Made by a program: the position numbers and the translations under genes. A model generated the notes under the pieces. The model ran no database searches. It had not been told where the DNA came from and saw only the letters and a program-made list of their open reading frames with translations. From Candidula unifasciata (taxonomy: Eukaryota > Mollusca > Gastropoda > Stylommatophora > Geomitridae), in NCBI GenBank assembly GCA_905116865.2, contig CAJHNH020002779.1, forward strand, positions 258,501 through 322,500: a DNA stretch of 64,000 nucleotides, given 5' to 3'. Positions 32,276 through 42,512 of the stretch are shown in pieces (position 1 is the first letter of the stretch; the number at the start of each line of letters is the position of its first letter).

Positions 32276-32608
32276 TATTTGATTGCTGTGTTGTTCATCC
32301 ATCGCGAGTGATGAAGACGACTTTTCATCCAAAGAAGTAATAATCAATGATCATGAGTAAGAAGATGGCTGATCTTCAATTGGATGAATGTGACTTAAAC
32401 AAGGACTTGACTGAAGTGAGGAAGACCTCACTCTCTCCCCAGTGTCCATCTTGATCCAATAGCAGGACAATGTCAAAAGGATTGGAAATGGACCTGGGTG
32501 CAGTGGATGACCAATACGTCTTGTGCCCTGCCTCGCTCGAAGCTCCCCACACAGCCTGCTGGTAATCGCTTTTTTCTTCGTTGAACCATAAGAGATTTCA
32601 TCATCACA
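32276..32608. other. No recognisable feature
   Basis: Unique-looking sequence; nothing supported. Confidence 0.4.
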
Positions 32609-32900
32609 ATCCCCCGTGTGGGTTCCGGGGCCCCATTGTAGGGGAAAACAAGAATAGACCCACTGAATCCCCAAAAGCATTTCGACTAATTAGGGAGCTT
32701 CCTTTGAAGTCGGAGTGCATCTGCCGGAGTGACAAGGAACCAACAGTCTGTATTCAAGAGAATGGGATCTGTAAAACTGATGCATACGCAACACTCAGGT
32801 TCTGGAGCAGGGCTGCAGTTCAGTAGTGGACGAGCAACCAGAACTTTCCGCCAGAGTGTACAGCTGGTGAACAAGAAGAAGAAGAAGAAGAAGAAGAAAT
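32609..32900 (+). mobile_element. Rep1, full-length with GAA tail
   Basis: Starts CCCCGTGTGGGTTCCGGGGC and ends with GTGAACAAGAAGAAGAAG and seven or more GAA units. It is the clearest example of the family's tail. The conceptual frame is broken (CAGTAGTGG stop). Confidence 0.88.
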
Positions 32901-33725
32901 CCGCACAATCCGCCGAGTCGTCTTTGCATGCAGGGTAGGCTTACCGCAATCACCCAGTGGTTTAGAGCCAGGTCGACTACGGGTCAACATACTCAAGAGG
33001 ACGTGAAGGTCTTGTAATATACTCGGTGGGGGGAGGGAGGCAGGACATTGAGGCTTTGCAATATATTCAAGGGGGAGGGGCGTGACTTTAAAAAGGTTAG
33101 AGACCACTGGCATTGACTCTTACAGCCCTACTGCATGTCATTTACTGTCAACGCCATCTCACGTCTGCCCGACACAAATCCACAATTTCACCGTGAGCCA
33201 TCTCTCTCTTTCTCTCTCTCACATGGCTGACAAATTACTCGTTTGTAAATATTGATTCCGCATTCGTGAGCCGGACATGAAAGCCGCATACATATGATTA
33301 GTTGACATTTTGGGTGTGTGGATGTCAGGGCCTGAAAGACAACGTGTCGTTTCAGGAGATACCCACGTCTAGTCGCCAGCTTTCTGTTCATCTCTTTAAT
33401 GTTTAATAGGTCGCTGTGGTAATGGCATGCTCCATTTGCAAGAGATAATTATTAATGAGGACAAATCGACTCGGGAACTATGGCGTCAGGAGGAGAGTCG
33501 ACACACTGTTAATACTGAACTTTATAGACAGTCAACACACCAAATAGTTTAGTCATGTAACAAGATTGGCATCAGAGGGAGCACCGTTATACTGATACAC
33601 AACGGTGATAGTACAAGAGGTCAACCATGCAAAATATGGACCGCAGAAATATCAAAAATCCATGATAAGTACTTTATACGAAGCGAACAGAAGATTTCTT
33701 CCTGCCCTGACGAGGCATTCCAGCA
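32901..33725. other. No recognisable gene
   Basis: Contains paired CAGTGGT/ACCACTG motifs at 32956 and 33104 that may be an eroded hAT element (see rejected list) and a CTCTCTTT tract at 33204. Otherwise nothing. Confidence 0.4.
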
Positions 33726-33808
33726 GAAGAAGAAGAAGAGGAAGAAAAAGAAGAAGGGCATTCCAGCAGAAGAAGAAGTTAAAGAAGAAGAAGAAGAAGA
33801 AGAAACAA
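33726..33808. repeat. Imperfect (GAA)n tract
   Basis: Two GAA clusters are separated by GGCATTCCAGCAG, which itself repeats GGCATTCCAGCAG at 33713. So a short segment of about 50 bp is duplicated along with the triplets. Confidence 0.85.
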
Positions 33809-33814
33809 TAGTGT

Positions 33815-33910
33815 AAGAGTGTTGTTGCGCATCCTTTACAGGACGTTGCAGAACCAACCCCAACAGCCCCTTGCTGTTGTGTGGTTTTTCTAGGCAAATT
33901 TACGCCCAGT
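33815..33910 (-). mobile_element. SINE-A 3' fragment
   Basis: CATCCTTTACAGGACGTTGC, AGAACCAACCCCAACAGCC and TCTAGGCAAATTTACG match the tail half of SINE-A. Abuts the GAA tract. Confidence 0.75.
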
Positions 33911-34261
33911 AAAGACTACAAGAAACAAAACTGAGCCGATGTGATCCGTTTCAGCCCACATTCACCATGGAGACATGGTTGAGTGAACAGTGACCGTACA
34001 AAGAGCATTTCCGCCAATACCCTGGCGGACACGGCCTTGCAGCCGCTGACAATGAAATACCTAAAGCGTGTTGATACATCAAAAACAAAACTAGGGGTGG
34101 TATGGGGGGGGGGGGGGGGGGGGGGTCTCCTTACAGACGAAAAAAGGTCGCATTTTACGGAAACAAAAACAGTACATTACAAAGGCTTTGGAAAGGCTAC
34201 AAACAAACATGAGAATTAATGAAATAAATAAATAAGAGACAACTGAAATACTTTGGCCACA
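33911..34261. other. No recognisable feature
   Basis: Poly-G run at 34107-34125; otherwise unique-looking. Confidence 0.4.
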
Positions 34262-34632
34262 TTAGGTTTTAGGTTTAACAACAGACCGACATCATGACAC
34301 ACAGAAAGTGCTCCGTTCTACTTCTAACTCAAATCTGAGTCCGAAGAACCTACGTAGCACTGGCGAGGATCCTGAAATACTTTGGGTCGATTTTTTCAAC
34401 TCCAAATCTTGCCCAGTACTCGCCGTTAGGCTATTCTTTGCGATTTCCAACTGCCCAGGGATTATTTACGTGCGAGACAATACACACAGGCGTCCGATCT
34501 TACTGCCCAGAGACCAGGGGAAATGGCTAGAAAAATACGCCAGAAAAAATCCCAGCCTTCCTCGCGGGCCTGAACCAGGGACCTCCAGCACTCGAGGCGG
34601 ACGCCATGCCTCGAGACCACGCAGCCATATTC
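34262..34632 (-). mobile_element. SINE-C, full-length
   Basis: Contains all family blocks, from GGTTTAACAACAGACCGAC through ATACTTTGGGTCGATTTT, GCGATTTCCAACTGCCC and GGCGTCCGATCTTACTGCC, to the tRNA-like head complement GACCTCCAGCACTCGAGG and TCGAGACCACGCAGCC. A Rep1 copy follows immediately. Confidence 0.85.
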
Positions 34633-34915
34633 TTCTTCTTCGCGTTCCCCGGCTGTAAGCTATAGAGGAAAGTTCTGGTTGTTCATCCACTTCTGGACTC
34701 CAGTCTTGTTCCAGAACCTGAGTGTTGCGTGTACATCTGTTTCACAATTCTGACTCATTTGCATGCAGACTGTTGGTTCCTTGCCTCTCAGACAAAAGTA
34801 CTCCGTCTTCGAAGGAAGCTCCCAATTAGTCAACTCTTCAAACATGCTTTTTGGCACGCAGTGGGTCTATTCTTGGTTTTCCCACAATGGTTCCCAGGAA
34901 CCCACACAGGTTTGG
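34633..34915 (-). mobile_element. Rep1, full-length
   Basis: TTCTTCTTCTTCGCG at the start is the complement of the GAA tail; then CTGTTGGTTCCTTGCC, and the 5' end GGTTCCCAGGAACCCACAC. The conceptual minus frame KEPTVCMQMSQ...VHATLRFWNKT is open across about 65 codons. Confidence 0.85.
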
Positions 34916-34939
34916 CCATTTTACAAGACATAACACCTT

Positions 34940-35298
34940 CTGAGATAGAGGAATAGCAGTTTGGGAGATAGTACAACCAAGACAAGAGATAGAGGAACAG
35001 CAGTCTATGAGATTGTACAACCAAGACAAGAGAAAGAGGAGCAGCAATCTGTGAGATTGTACAACCAAGACAAGAGATAGAGGAACAGTAGTCTGGGAGA
35101 TTGGTCAACCAAGACAAGAGATAGAGGAACAGCAATCTGGGAGATTGTACAACCAAGACAAGAGATAGAGGAACAGTAGTCTGGGAGATTGTACAACCAA
35201 GACAAGAGATATAGGAACAGCAATCTGGGAGATTGTACAACCAAGACAAAAGAAAGAGGATCAGCAGTCTGAGAGATTGTACAACCAAGACAAGAGAC
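34940..35298. repeat. 44-bp minisatellite derived from an RT 3' coding end
   Basis: Eight units of ACAACCAAGACAAGAG, then ATAGAGGAACAG, then CAGTCTGGGAGATTGT. The last unit continues in frame into YNQDKRHSMLEIHC, the C-terminal tail of a non-LTR RT. The copy at 52200-52755 shows the same sequence once (VYNQDVRQRVLEIHC). The array is therefore an internal tandem expansion of retrotransposon coding sequence. Confidence 0.9.
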
Positions 35299-35400
35299 AC
35301 AGCATGCTGGAGATCCACTGCCGCCAACCTTCAATGTGGAGACGGCGGCACCTGATCGACTGTCAGCCCTTTAGTACTATTCTGGGAGGGGGGCGCTTAG
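35265..35400 (+). pseudogene. Non-LTR RT terminal fragment
   Basis: LYNQDKRHSMLEIHCRQPSM then WRRRHLI matches the extreme C-terminus of the RT family at 52.2 kb. Upstream coding has been replaced by the 44-bp repeat. Confidence 0.7.
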
Positions 35401-35884
35401 CCTTGTTCGAGTGCTTAATAGTTATAAAGTGCTGAATGGCCCAGAAAAATATAATTGTTTTTACACATAATTCGTGCTACCAACAGGAACCAACACTCTG
35501 CTTGCCTTATCCGAATGTCAACGAGTCTGGTAGGTTTTACTGTAACTATACTTACAACAAAATATGTATATTACAGCAATGTTTCCCCGTTGTGAATTTG
35601 AACAAAGAAAACACAAACAATAGACAGCAGAATTTATTGCCTGGCATATTTCGCTGTATCTAGCTAGTCAAATGCATACTACAGTTACAATTGATTAAAA
35701 TGAAGCAAACAATTGAATCCTAGAAACTGAAACAAAAACCGACTATATTCATGAACTGTGTGTTTCCCTAAGCTAACGGTAAGGTGACGACCATTTCTTT
35801 CTGTCTGCAAAGTTCTGGTTTCAACCGGCTGATTGCTGACACTTCCGCATATTATTACATGTATTTGTATATATGTTTAAGTTA
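35401..35884. other. No recognisable feature
   Basis: AT-rich unique sequence without gene or repeat signals. Confidence 0.4.
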
Positions 35885-36108
35885 GTTGCCTATACTTTAC
35901 AAGACGTCTCAGACCCAACCGCAGATTTTTTTTTTATAGCTGTTGTGATTATTGTATGAGAAGTGTACTTTTAACGCCCCTAAGCGGTCGGTTCTAGATA
36001 CCCTTTCAGAAATTAAAGCAAGACGGCCTGCTTTCAAGTCGCCTGCAATTGCGATCGGATCCGGCATTCTTGCATTACGAAGCGCGTTCGCAATGGCACC
36101 GACAAAAT
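35885..36108 (-). mobile_element. SINE-A, degenerate full-length
   Basis: The tail remnant TTTACAAGACGTCTCAGACC is followed by body and a head remnant TTGCGATCGGATCCGGCATT then CTTGCATTACGAAGCGCG, comparable to GGGATCGAACTCGGCATCC and ATCACGAAGCG at 38250-38282. Heavily mutated. Confidence 0.6.
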
Positions 36109-36109
36109 G

Positions 36110-36432
36110 CATAACAAAACACTTATAAAGAGAATGCATAAACAGAACTTATAAAGAGAATGTATGAGCGACGAGATGTATAAACAGAAGCTTATAAAGA
36201 GAATTTATGAGCGACGAGATGTATAAACGGACACTTATAAAGAGAATGCATGAGCGACGAGATGTATAAACAGACACTTATAAAGAGAATGTATGAGCAA
36301 CGAGATGTATAAACCGAAGCTTATAAAGAGAATTTATGAGCGACGAGATGTATAAACAGACACCTATAAATAGAATGTATGAGTGACGAGATGTATAACA
36401 AACAGACACTTATAAAGAGAATTTGTGAGCGT
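36110..36432. repeat. 43-bp minisatellite, about 8 units
   Basis: The unit is CTTATAAAGAGAATTTATGA plus GCGACGAGATGTATAAACAGACA, with starts at 36148, 36191 and 36234 giving a 43-bp period; the first unit is a 26-bp deletion form. The array begins at the head end of the old SINE-A copy. Confidence 0.92.
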
Positions 36433-36974
36433 AATTGAGGGGGGGGGGGCGCACAGCTAAACCAGCCATCGTATTATTCTGGCGTGACTTAGCCCACCTT
36501 ACTGAAACTCGCAGAGGAAACACTACCCCACCAGCCCTAATCCCACCCGAGTCTGTACGCAATATGCCGAATCACGACGTGTAACGAGTTGGAGATACAG
36601 CACCGTTTGGATATACGAAACATCTCAATGGGCCGGAAACAACAGAACTTCGAGGGTAATAGTTCCGGTATATGTACATGCAGGATGCGAATGGTACAGA
36701 CATTGTGCGTTTCCGAGGTCGTGACCTGACATTTTAAGTTTTGAAAAGGGTAGGAAATTATAGGGAAGAGAAAAAAGGGGTAAGAAAGAACACAAGAGTC
36801 CAGCTTTACAAAATTGATCACAGTGAACAAACAAAGGACGTTGCGGGCGATTAGCCTTCGTCAGCACATAAAAATCAACACAGCACACACACACACAAAT
36901 GTGCACTAACTATGAAGTGACTAAATAGTACTACAATGAACTAAATAAATGACATCTGTGTCACTGGCGAAAAA
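36433..36974. other. No recognisable feature
   Basis: Poly-G at 36439-36449 and an (AC)n stretch at 36884. No gene. Confidence 0.4.
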
Positions 36975-37187
36975 CTTCGTTCCTGTCATTTTAACAAACA
37001 TTTCGAAAACTCCTGTACGGTTCAACGGGAATTTTTCCATGTGACATCAGATTTCACCATGTCCTTATGATTTTAGACTTTACAATTACACAGGTGCTGC
37101 TAATTTCTTGAAGCGGCGAATTTATTTGATCTTTGAGAAAAGAAATGTGTGTAGCTCTAAAACACAGGTATAGTATGGTTTCTACTA

Positions 37188-37402
37188 GCGTCATCCCCGT
37201 GTGGGATGCAATTATCAGTTATTTTGAAGCCCCAACCAGGCTTTTGACAGGACCTTAAATATAGCCGGGCATTAAATATGGCCTTACGGCTGAACGGGGT
37301 TGCCGGGACCTTTCCACGGGCGATCCACATCCGCATGTTGGCACTTTGTCTCACCGGGTGTTTATCGTTTGTGTTACATCCTGGTGGGGTACAACACCTA
37401 CC
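37188..37402 (-). repeat. Rep2 copy nested in Rep5
   Basis: GTCATCCCCGTGTGGGATGC, TTTTGACAGGACC and CACCGGGTGTTTATCGTTTG identify the family in reverse orientation. Confidence 0.82.
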
Positions 37403-37684
37403 TAACTACAACATGGAATATACAGTAATTGACACGTGTGTAGATTGGAAATCAGTGCACCTGTGCAGCGATGCATAGTGATTATTTTGATAGAATATCC
37501 CGCATGCAATGAAAATGACCACCTTACTGTGACGCACCTATGACATGCGTGCAATTTTATGTTTCCCAATTACCTGTAAGTAGGCTAATTGTTTGCTTTG
37601 AATCACTCTGTTGTTAATTCTTTTTCCCTTTTCATACACTGCAAATAAGGTAAAATGAAAACTAAATGCTTGTTTACATTTTGA

Positions 37685-37972
37685 AAGATCTGAACATCAA
37701 GGAAGATTGGCTAATAAACAGCATCCTGTCTCGGAAGCTAAAATATGTTGGTCTTATCAAGCGCCACGACGGATTGGAAAAAATTATACTAGAAGGCATG
37801 GTACTAGGAAGGAGGGACAGGAGCCGATCGACACGAAGATGGGCACAGGATATAAGTGACTCCTTGAGTATGAAAGTGCGTGAGGCAGGAGAACTGGCGA
37901 GAAACCGAGTTTCTATCAGGCAGACTGTGATGAGAGCGACGTTCTGCAAAGGACCTGCTACATGATGATGAA
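37685..37972 (+). pseudogene. Non-LTR RT C-terminal fragment nested in Rep5
   Basis: Reads LINSILSRKLKYVGLIKRHD, GLEKIILEGMVLGRRDRSR and RRWAQDISDSL over a clean frame of about 95 codons, ending in a GATGATGA 3' tail. Homologous DNA lies at 25206-25400 (-) and 54460-55715 (-). The short 5'-truncated form with a simple-repeat tail fits retrotransposition. The RT core is missing. Confidence 0.82.
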
Positions 37973-38077
37973 GCGTTAATTATTAACAGGTTTCAGCCCA
38001 TATTCCAACAATTTTACCCGAACGACTACCCAGTTGCATATATTTTAAGTTATGCACGACTTCTGGGGCGCACTATA

Positions 38078-38309
38078 AGGTTAGTTGTGTATCCTTTACA
38101 GGACGTTGCAGAACCAACCCCAACAGTCCCTGGCTGTAAAGTGATTTTTCTATGCAAATTTACGTCCTGTAGTTTGTCATTGCCTCTGGACGGTCGGCTT
38201 TCTTGATACCACTGTCGAAACCAAGGCAACGCGCATGGCCCGCAGCTGGGATCGAACTCGGCATCCCGGCATCACGAAGCGTTCGCATCGACTTAGCCAC
38301 AGAGCCGAC
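38078..38309 (-). mobile_element. SINE-A, full-length with 13-bp target duplications
   Basis: The perfect direct repeat GGGGCGCACTATA at 38065-38077 and 38310-38322 brackets the copy. On the minus strand the head has GTCGGCTCTGTGGCTAAGTC and a B box GAGTTCGATCCC; the tail has ACGTCCTGTAAAGGATAC. The repeated flank belongs to Rep5, so the SINE landed in an existing Rep5. Confidence 0.94.
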
Positions 38310-38340
38310 GGGGCGCACTATAGTGGGGTGAGTTCTTGTA

Positions 38341-38528
38341 AACAGTGTGCCAAGCAAAGTGATGCGTGGCGATGGAGAAGGAGGGATCAGGGAGGAAATA
38401 ATGATCAAGGAGAAATTTATTAGTGATAGGTAAAGAGTTGAGCGTTTAAGAAGAAGCACATTAAATATGTCCAGATAAATCTCAAACACTAAGCTACTTC
38501 AAGTCACAAACCAAGAAACAGTATAATA
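38341..38528. other. No recognisable feature
   Basis: Short spacer. Confidence 0.4.
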
Positions 38529-38798
38529 ACCAAGAGAATGGAAATGGCTTGGCCACGTTATGAGAATGAATCCTCATATACCTGCCAAAACAGCTCTCAC
38601 ATGGATATCAGAGGGAAAGAGGAAAAAGGGGCGCCAAAAAACAACACTGAGACGAACGATGGAGAGTCACCTGAGTGCAGCATTTCTGACATGGGAAAAC
38701 TGCACTGAAGATTGCACAGGACAGGAAAGCATGGAAAGTCCTGTCTGAAGCCTCTTGTGCCACACTAGGCACAGCGAGAACTGATGATGATGATTTTA
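38529..38798 (+). pseudogene. Non-LTR RT C-terminal fragment with 3' tail
   Basis: EWKWLGHVMRMNPHIPAKTA then KRKKGRQKTTLRR is followed, after a frameshift, by KIAQDRKAWKVLSEA and a terminal GATGATGATGAT. The GHVMRM and GRPxTTxRR motifs are the standard LINE C-terminal landmarks. The simple TGA tail marks the 3' end of the element. Confidence 0.8.
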
Positions 38799-39107
38799 AA
38801 TACATGCGATGGTGAAACTGATCATAGAATTAGTCGTGAAATCCCATGCTCTCATTGGTGGGCGACCTTTTTTTTTTTTTTTGAACGGGTGCTGGACAGT
38901 CTTGCTGCTTACACTCGCCGTCATCTCTGATGTCCACGCTCCCCTATCATTATTATCATGTGCCGTGCCGGTAAGCGTAGGCTGTCATGTCTCGCCAACT
39001 CACACCATCACCAGAATTACGGATCAGTTCAATGTTTTTTTTTTGTCTCGCCCCCACCCATCTAACCAGCTCATCTGGGTATTTATCTTTGTGTTCTCTT
39101 TCTGCCC
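38799..39107. other. No recognisable feature
   Basis: T-rich runs at 38869 and 39036; no gene. Confidence 0.4.
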
Positions 39108-39430
39108 GCTTAGGGGGGCTGCGTGGTCTCGCGGCATGGTGTCAGCCTCGATTGCTAGAGGTTTAGGGTTCAATCTCCGGTAAGGGCTGGGATTTTGTTT
39201 CCCGCGGACTTGGACTTCTAGTAATTTCCTCTGGTCTGTGAGTAGTGAGATCGGACGCCCGAGTGCGTTGTTGCGCACATTAAATAAAACAAATCCCTTG
39301 ACAGTTGGAAATCGAACACAGTAGCCTAACAGAACCCGTGCACTGTGCTGAACTTCTTCCAACTCAGACTTGAGTTAAAAGAAGAACGCAGCACTTATGA
39401 GTTACACCAGTGTGCCATGATTTTGATCCG
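39108..39430 (+). mobile_element. SINE-C, full-length
   Basis: The best head of the family: GGGGCTGCGTGGTCTCGCGG and GTTTAGGGTTCAATCTCC (B box), then CGGTAAGGGCTGGGATTTTG. The tail has CAGACTTGAGTTAAAAGAAG. Pol III promoter elements are recognisable. Confidence 0.85.
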
Positions 39431-39552
39431 TTGTTCAAAACCTCGAAAACCTATGTTTGCTTTCTATCAGTTCTGTCAGCTATTCTTAAGTAAACCCCTA
39501 CTGCGGTGTCCGAAAATTACTGACTTCTGCGTGTACCACGTCTAATACGTTT

Positions 39553-39905
39553 AACTTGGATCTACACACATGGGCACACTGGAGTAAAATGGTAATGAAA
39601 GAGCGGACCAGCTGGAAAGTAATGCACCAATGCAAACAGCAAGAAGCCTGGACAGAGCTTATATCATCAACACTTTACAGACTAAGTTGGGGGATTATGG
39701 CGAATCTCTTACGCTGACACAACTGCGTGACCGGGGAGATAAGCCTGGCGAGGCACGTCTATGTCATCTTTGAGGTAAAGAAAGAAGATACTATAACCAA
39801 CTCCTCATGGGAACAATCAGTAGAGGTACCTTTAAGTGGCTGCTGCATTTGAGGACTGAGCACACGTCCATTCTGCAAAGGCGTCGATAGTGATAACATA
39901 ACACG
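39553..39905 (+). pseudogene. RNase H domain and downstream region of a non-LTR retrotransposon
   Basis: Reads LTWIYTHGHTGVKW, then after a one-base shift NERADQLESNAPMQ, and continues YNQLLMGTISRGTFKWLL. The HGHTGVxxNERAD pattern is the RNase H active-site region. Homologous to 44500-44930. Frameshifts and a stop at 39768 make it inactive. Confidence 0.78.
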
Positions 39906-40054
39906 TTTGCGACTAACGTTTATCTCTTTAAGACTGCTTCGTTTTCCGTCTCTCCCCCCCCCCCCCCCCCCCCCCGATACACTTAGCAATCTTCTCAAAA
40001 ACAACATCTCGTCCACACACAATATCTAGGTTAGGTTTAAGTTAGTCACCCTAA
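39906..40054. other. Spacer with poly-C run
   Basis: A C run of about 20 bases at 39954-39975. Confidence 0.5.
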
Positions 40055-40220
40055 ACAAAGTAGGTCACGTTTCTTTCACAAGTTTGTTGGACTGGTCTAC
40101 TTTCCTGCAGGTTACGGGTGTGCCACTCTGCTGTTTGCTTTCTGGGTTGGCTTGCATTTAAGTTTTTATTCCGAGAAACAGAATGCCTGTGACATAGGTT
40201 GCAGCACTCTCTTGAGGGCT
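40055..40220 (+). repeat. Rep3 copy
   Basis: GGGTGTGCCACTCTGCTG, AAGTTTTTATTCCGAGAAAC and TGTGACATAGGTTGCAGCAC. Truncated at a T run (40211). Confidence 0.75.
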
Positions 40221-40889
40221 ATTTTTTTTTTTTATGGCCGGTCCGTGGGAAGACCAACGTTAGTTCTATCCAATATCCAAATCAAAACTAAATGTTTATA
40301 ACGAACTGAGATTACCAAACAAAAGGCAGCGGCGAAAACAAACTAAGCCTTCACAAACAACAGTCAGTAACAAAAACAAGTTGGTTTCAACCCTGAGGTC
40401 AGCGATAAGACCTGTTTTTCTGACACTTGACAGCTGAAAGAGTGGTCCCGAATGGCTCTGAGTACCCCAGCTATCATTTTCGCATTGTTATCGAAGAAGT
40501 TAACTCCTAGTAGCACACATATGAATTTATCGGTAACACCTGACGTAACATCTGTGGACCGATTATATTATTCCCATTCAGGGGCGGCGCCACGTTGGGC
40601 CTTCGACACGTTGAGGCCACCCCATTTTTGGAGGAGCGTGGGGGTAAGCACTCCCCTAAATATAAAAAAGCTTAAAAAAGTATTTATGCATGATGCATAT
40701 GAGAAGGCAACATGAAATGCTAACTGCATGCCTCCAAAGTATGGGATTAGACGGAAAGGATATCAGAATTAATAGTAAACTTATACTAGAAATAAATAGC
40801 AACAGTTAAAGACACAACAGCGTCTCATCACAGATTTTTAAAAAGAAAAAGGTGTAAGCCAGGCATGTGTGTTATCTATCAACTTACAG
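40221..40889. other. No recognisable gene
   Basis: Unique-looking sequence. An 87-codon frame at 40452-40715 has no recognised domain. Confidence 0.4.
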
Positions 40890-40894
40890 TAAGT

Positions 40895-41150
40895 AAGGGA
40901 CCCTTTTCCGCGCCTTTCAGGTGTATTGGGCATATAGGGCTAGACCTGAATTTTAAAGACCATACGGCACTTGGTATTGGATGTGGTCAGCATCACGCCG
41001 ACCGCCTTTACTTCCTAGGACTGCACCTGGTACCCACTCAAGGTTAGGTCAACCTAGGAGTTAAGGTTATTTTTTGAAAAAATTCCGGAACCGAACCCAC
41101 GACTTTCCGATTCGCAGTCAAGCATCTAGCCGCTAGACCATGGTGAAATC
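40895..41150 (-). mobile_element. SINE-B
   Basis: GGGCATATAGGGCTAGACCT, GCATCACGCCGACCGCC, TTTACTTCCTAGGAC, AGGTTAGGTCAACCTAGG and the head complement CTAGCCGCTAGACCATGG. Near full-length. Confidence 0.88.
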
Positions 41151-41224
41151 CCCCTTTTCTAAACTTATTTACATAAAATATTTTTTAAACAGGTTGAGGA
41201 ATTACTTGGAACGAATATTAAAAC

Positions 41225-41655
41225 AAGTACAATAAACAATCTGAGATAACGCAGATGACACAGTGCTACTAACAGAAAGCGAGCAGGAGTTGCAAGAACC
41301 AGTTGATCAAGTCATCAGGCGGAGTGCAGAGTATGGTTTATACATTGATATTCACAAACAAAAACTAGGGAAGCTAACAATGAAAAATAGCGGCAAACAG
41401 TGAACATCACAGTACATGGTCAGCTAATAGAACATGTAACAAGTTTCTCCAATCTGGGACACGTGGTAACCGATGATGGAAGAAGCGAGACAAATCCAAA
41501 AAAAGTGAAAAAGGAATGGCTAAAAGTGTCTTCAATAAGATGCACAAATTACTGACAACTAGACAGATAAACAGCACACTAAAAATGAGAACAGTCAAAT
41601 ATTTTGTATACCCAAACCTGCTCTATATGGTGCAGAAACTTGGAATTAAATTTTT
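41225..41655 (+). pseudogene. Reverse transcriptase fragment with catalytic box remnant
   Basis: DNADDTVLLTESEQELQE corresponds to RT motif C, where YADD is expected; the Y is replaced by N. It continues EHVTSFSNLGHVVTDDGRSE and MAKSVFNKMHKLLTTRQI, the conserved region after the catalytic core, and stops at the Y-x-AETW step where SINE-C sequences interrupt it at 41660. Frameshifts occur near 41375. Same family as 52200-52755. Confidence 0.85.
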
Positions 41656-41663
41656 TTTTTTGG

Positions 41664-41846
41664 TTGTTGTTGAGGTTTTTAACAACGGATCAACATCATG
41701 GCACACGGGTAGTAACTCATAAGTGTTCCTTTCTTCTATTAACTCAATTCTGAGTCCGAAAAGCTCAACACAGTGCACAAGCTCTGTAGCACCGGCGAGG
41801 ATCCTGAAATACTTTGGGTAGATTTCTAACTCCAAATTTTGCTAGA
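41664..41846 (-). mobile_element. SINE-C, 3' half
   Basis: TTAACAACGGATCAACATC, AACTCAATTCTGAGTCCG and ATACTTTGGGTAGATTTC in minus orientation. It joins a plus-strand copy at GCTAG (41846), giving an inverted pair. Confidence 0.82.
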
Positions 41847-42185
41847 GGTTTGGGGTTCAATCCCAGGTAAAGGTTGGGATTTTTTTCATGTGGACTAGGA
41901 CTTCTAGTACCCCCCCCCCCCCCCCCCCACTTCCGTAGAGGTATCGCACTGTTGCGCAGGTAAAAGATCCCCCGGCAGTTGGAAATCGCAAAGAGTAGCT
42001 AACGGCCCTGCCCGGACAATATTTAGAGTTTAAAATTTACCCAAAGTATTTCTGAATCCTCGCCGGTGCAACAGAGTTCGTGCACTGCGCTGAGATTCTT
42101 CGTCGGACTCAGAGATCTGAGTTAGAAAAAAAAACCGGAGCAATTACGGGTCACGCCTGTTTGCGATCCGTTAAATACACATAAA
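41846..42185 (+). mobile_element. SINE-C, lacking the first part of its head
   Basis: Starts at GCTAGAGGTTTGGGGTTC (B box present, A box missing), then AATCCCAGGTAAAGG, and runs to GGGTCACGCCTGTTTGCGAT. A C run at 41910-41928 has grown inside it. Confidence 0.82.
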
Positions 42186-42351
42186 CTACAAGGCACTTTT
42201 ATAAATACCACATAGCAGTCACATTAAACTGGACGCCCCCCCCCCCCCCCCCCCCCCCATCTTCGGGGTTACATTTGTACTGTCATGACAACCACATACC
42301 GAGAACTAATTGAAGTTGTTTAATCGGGGCCCCATTGCGGGGAAAACTAGA
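42186..42351. other. Poly-C run and Rep1 scrap
   Basis: C run at 42237-42258. GGGGCCCCATTGCGGGGAAA at 42328 is the first part of Rep1. Confidence 0.6.
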
Positions 42352-42512
42352 ATAGACAAGAAACAAAGTGTGTCAAAGAACACCCCCCGGATTAAATTAC
42401 CTAATCAAGAATGAAAATAATATCTAGAGCAGTCTTTTATATGGTCCGCAGAACTATTTACCCCTTCATTTACACGAAACTCTATCAACTTTGGAACTAC
42501 ATCTTTTTACAG
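42352..42512. repeat. Direct duplication, copy 1
   Basis: AAGAAACAAAGTGTGTCAAA, CCTAATCAAGAATGAAAATA, GGTCCGCAGAACTATTTACC and TCAACTTTGGAACTACATC recur at 42735-42904 in the same order and orientation. Confidence 0.9.

Larger units (their letters stand above)
36975..38340 (+). mobile_element. Rep5 copy broken by three nested insertions
   Basis: Pieces 36975-37187, 37403-37684, 37973-38077 and 38310-38340 align in order with 45510-46080 (ATTTTAACAAACATTTCG; AATATACAGTAATTGAC; GTAAAATGAAAACTAAATGC; TTAATTATTAACAGGTTTC; GTTGCATATATTTTAAG). A Rep2, an RT fragment and a SINE-A interrupt it. The class of Rep5 is unknown; no protein domain was seen. Confidence 0.78.

Noticed and set aside
32955..33110. 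hAT element bounded by CAGTGGTTT and GACCACTG
   Set aside because: Only about seven terminal bases pair and the 8-bp flanks do not match.
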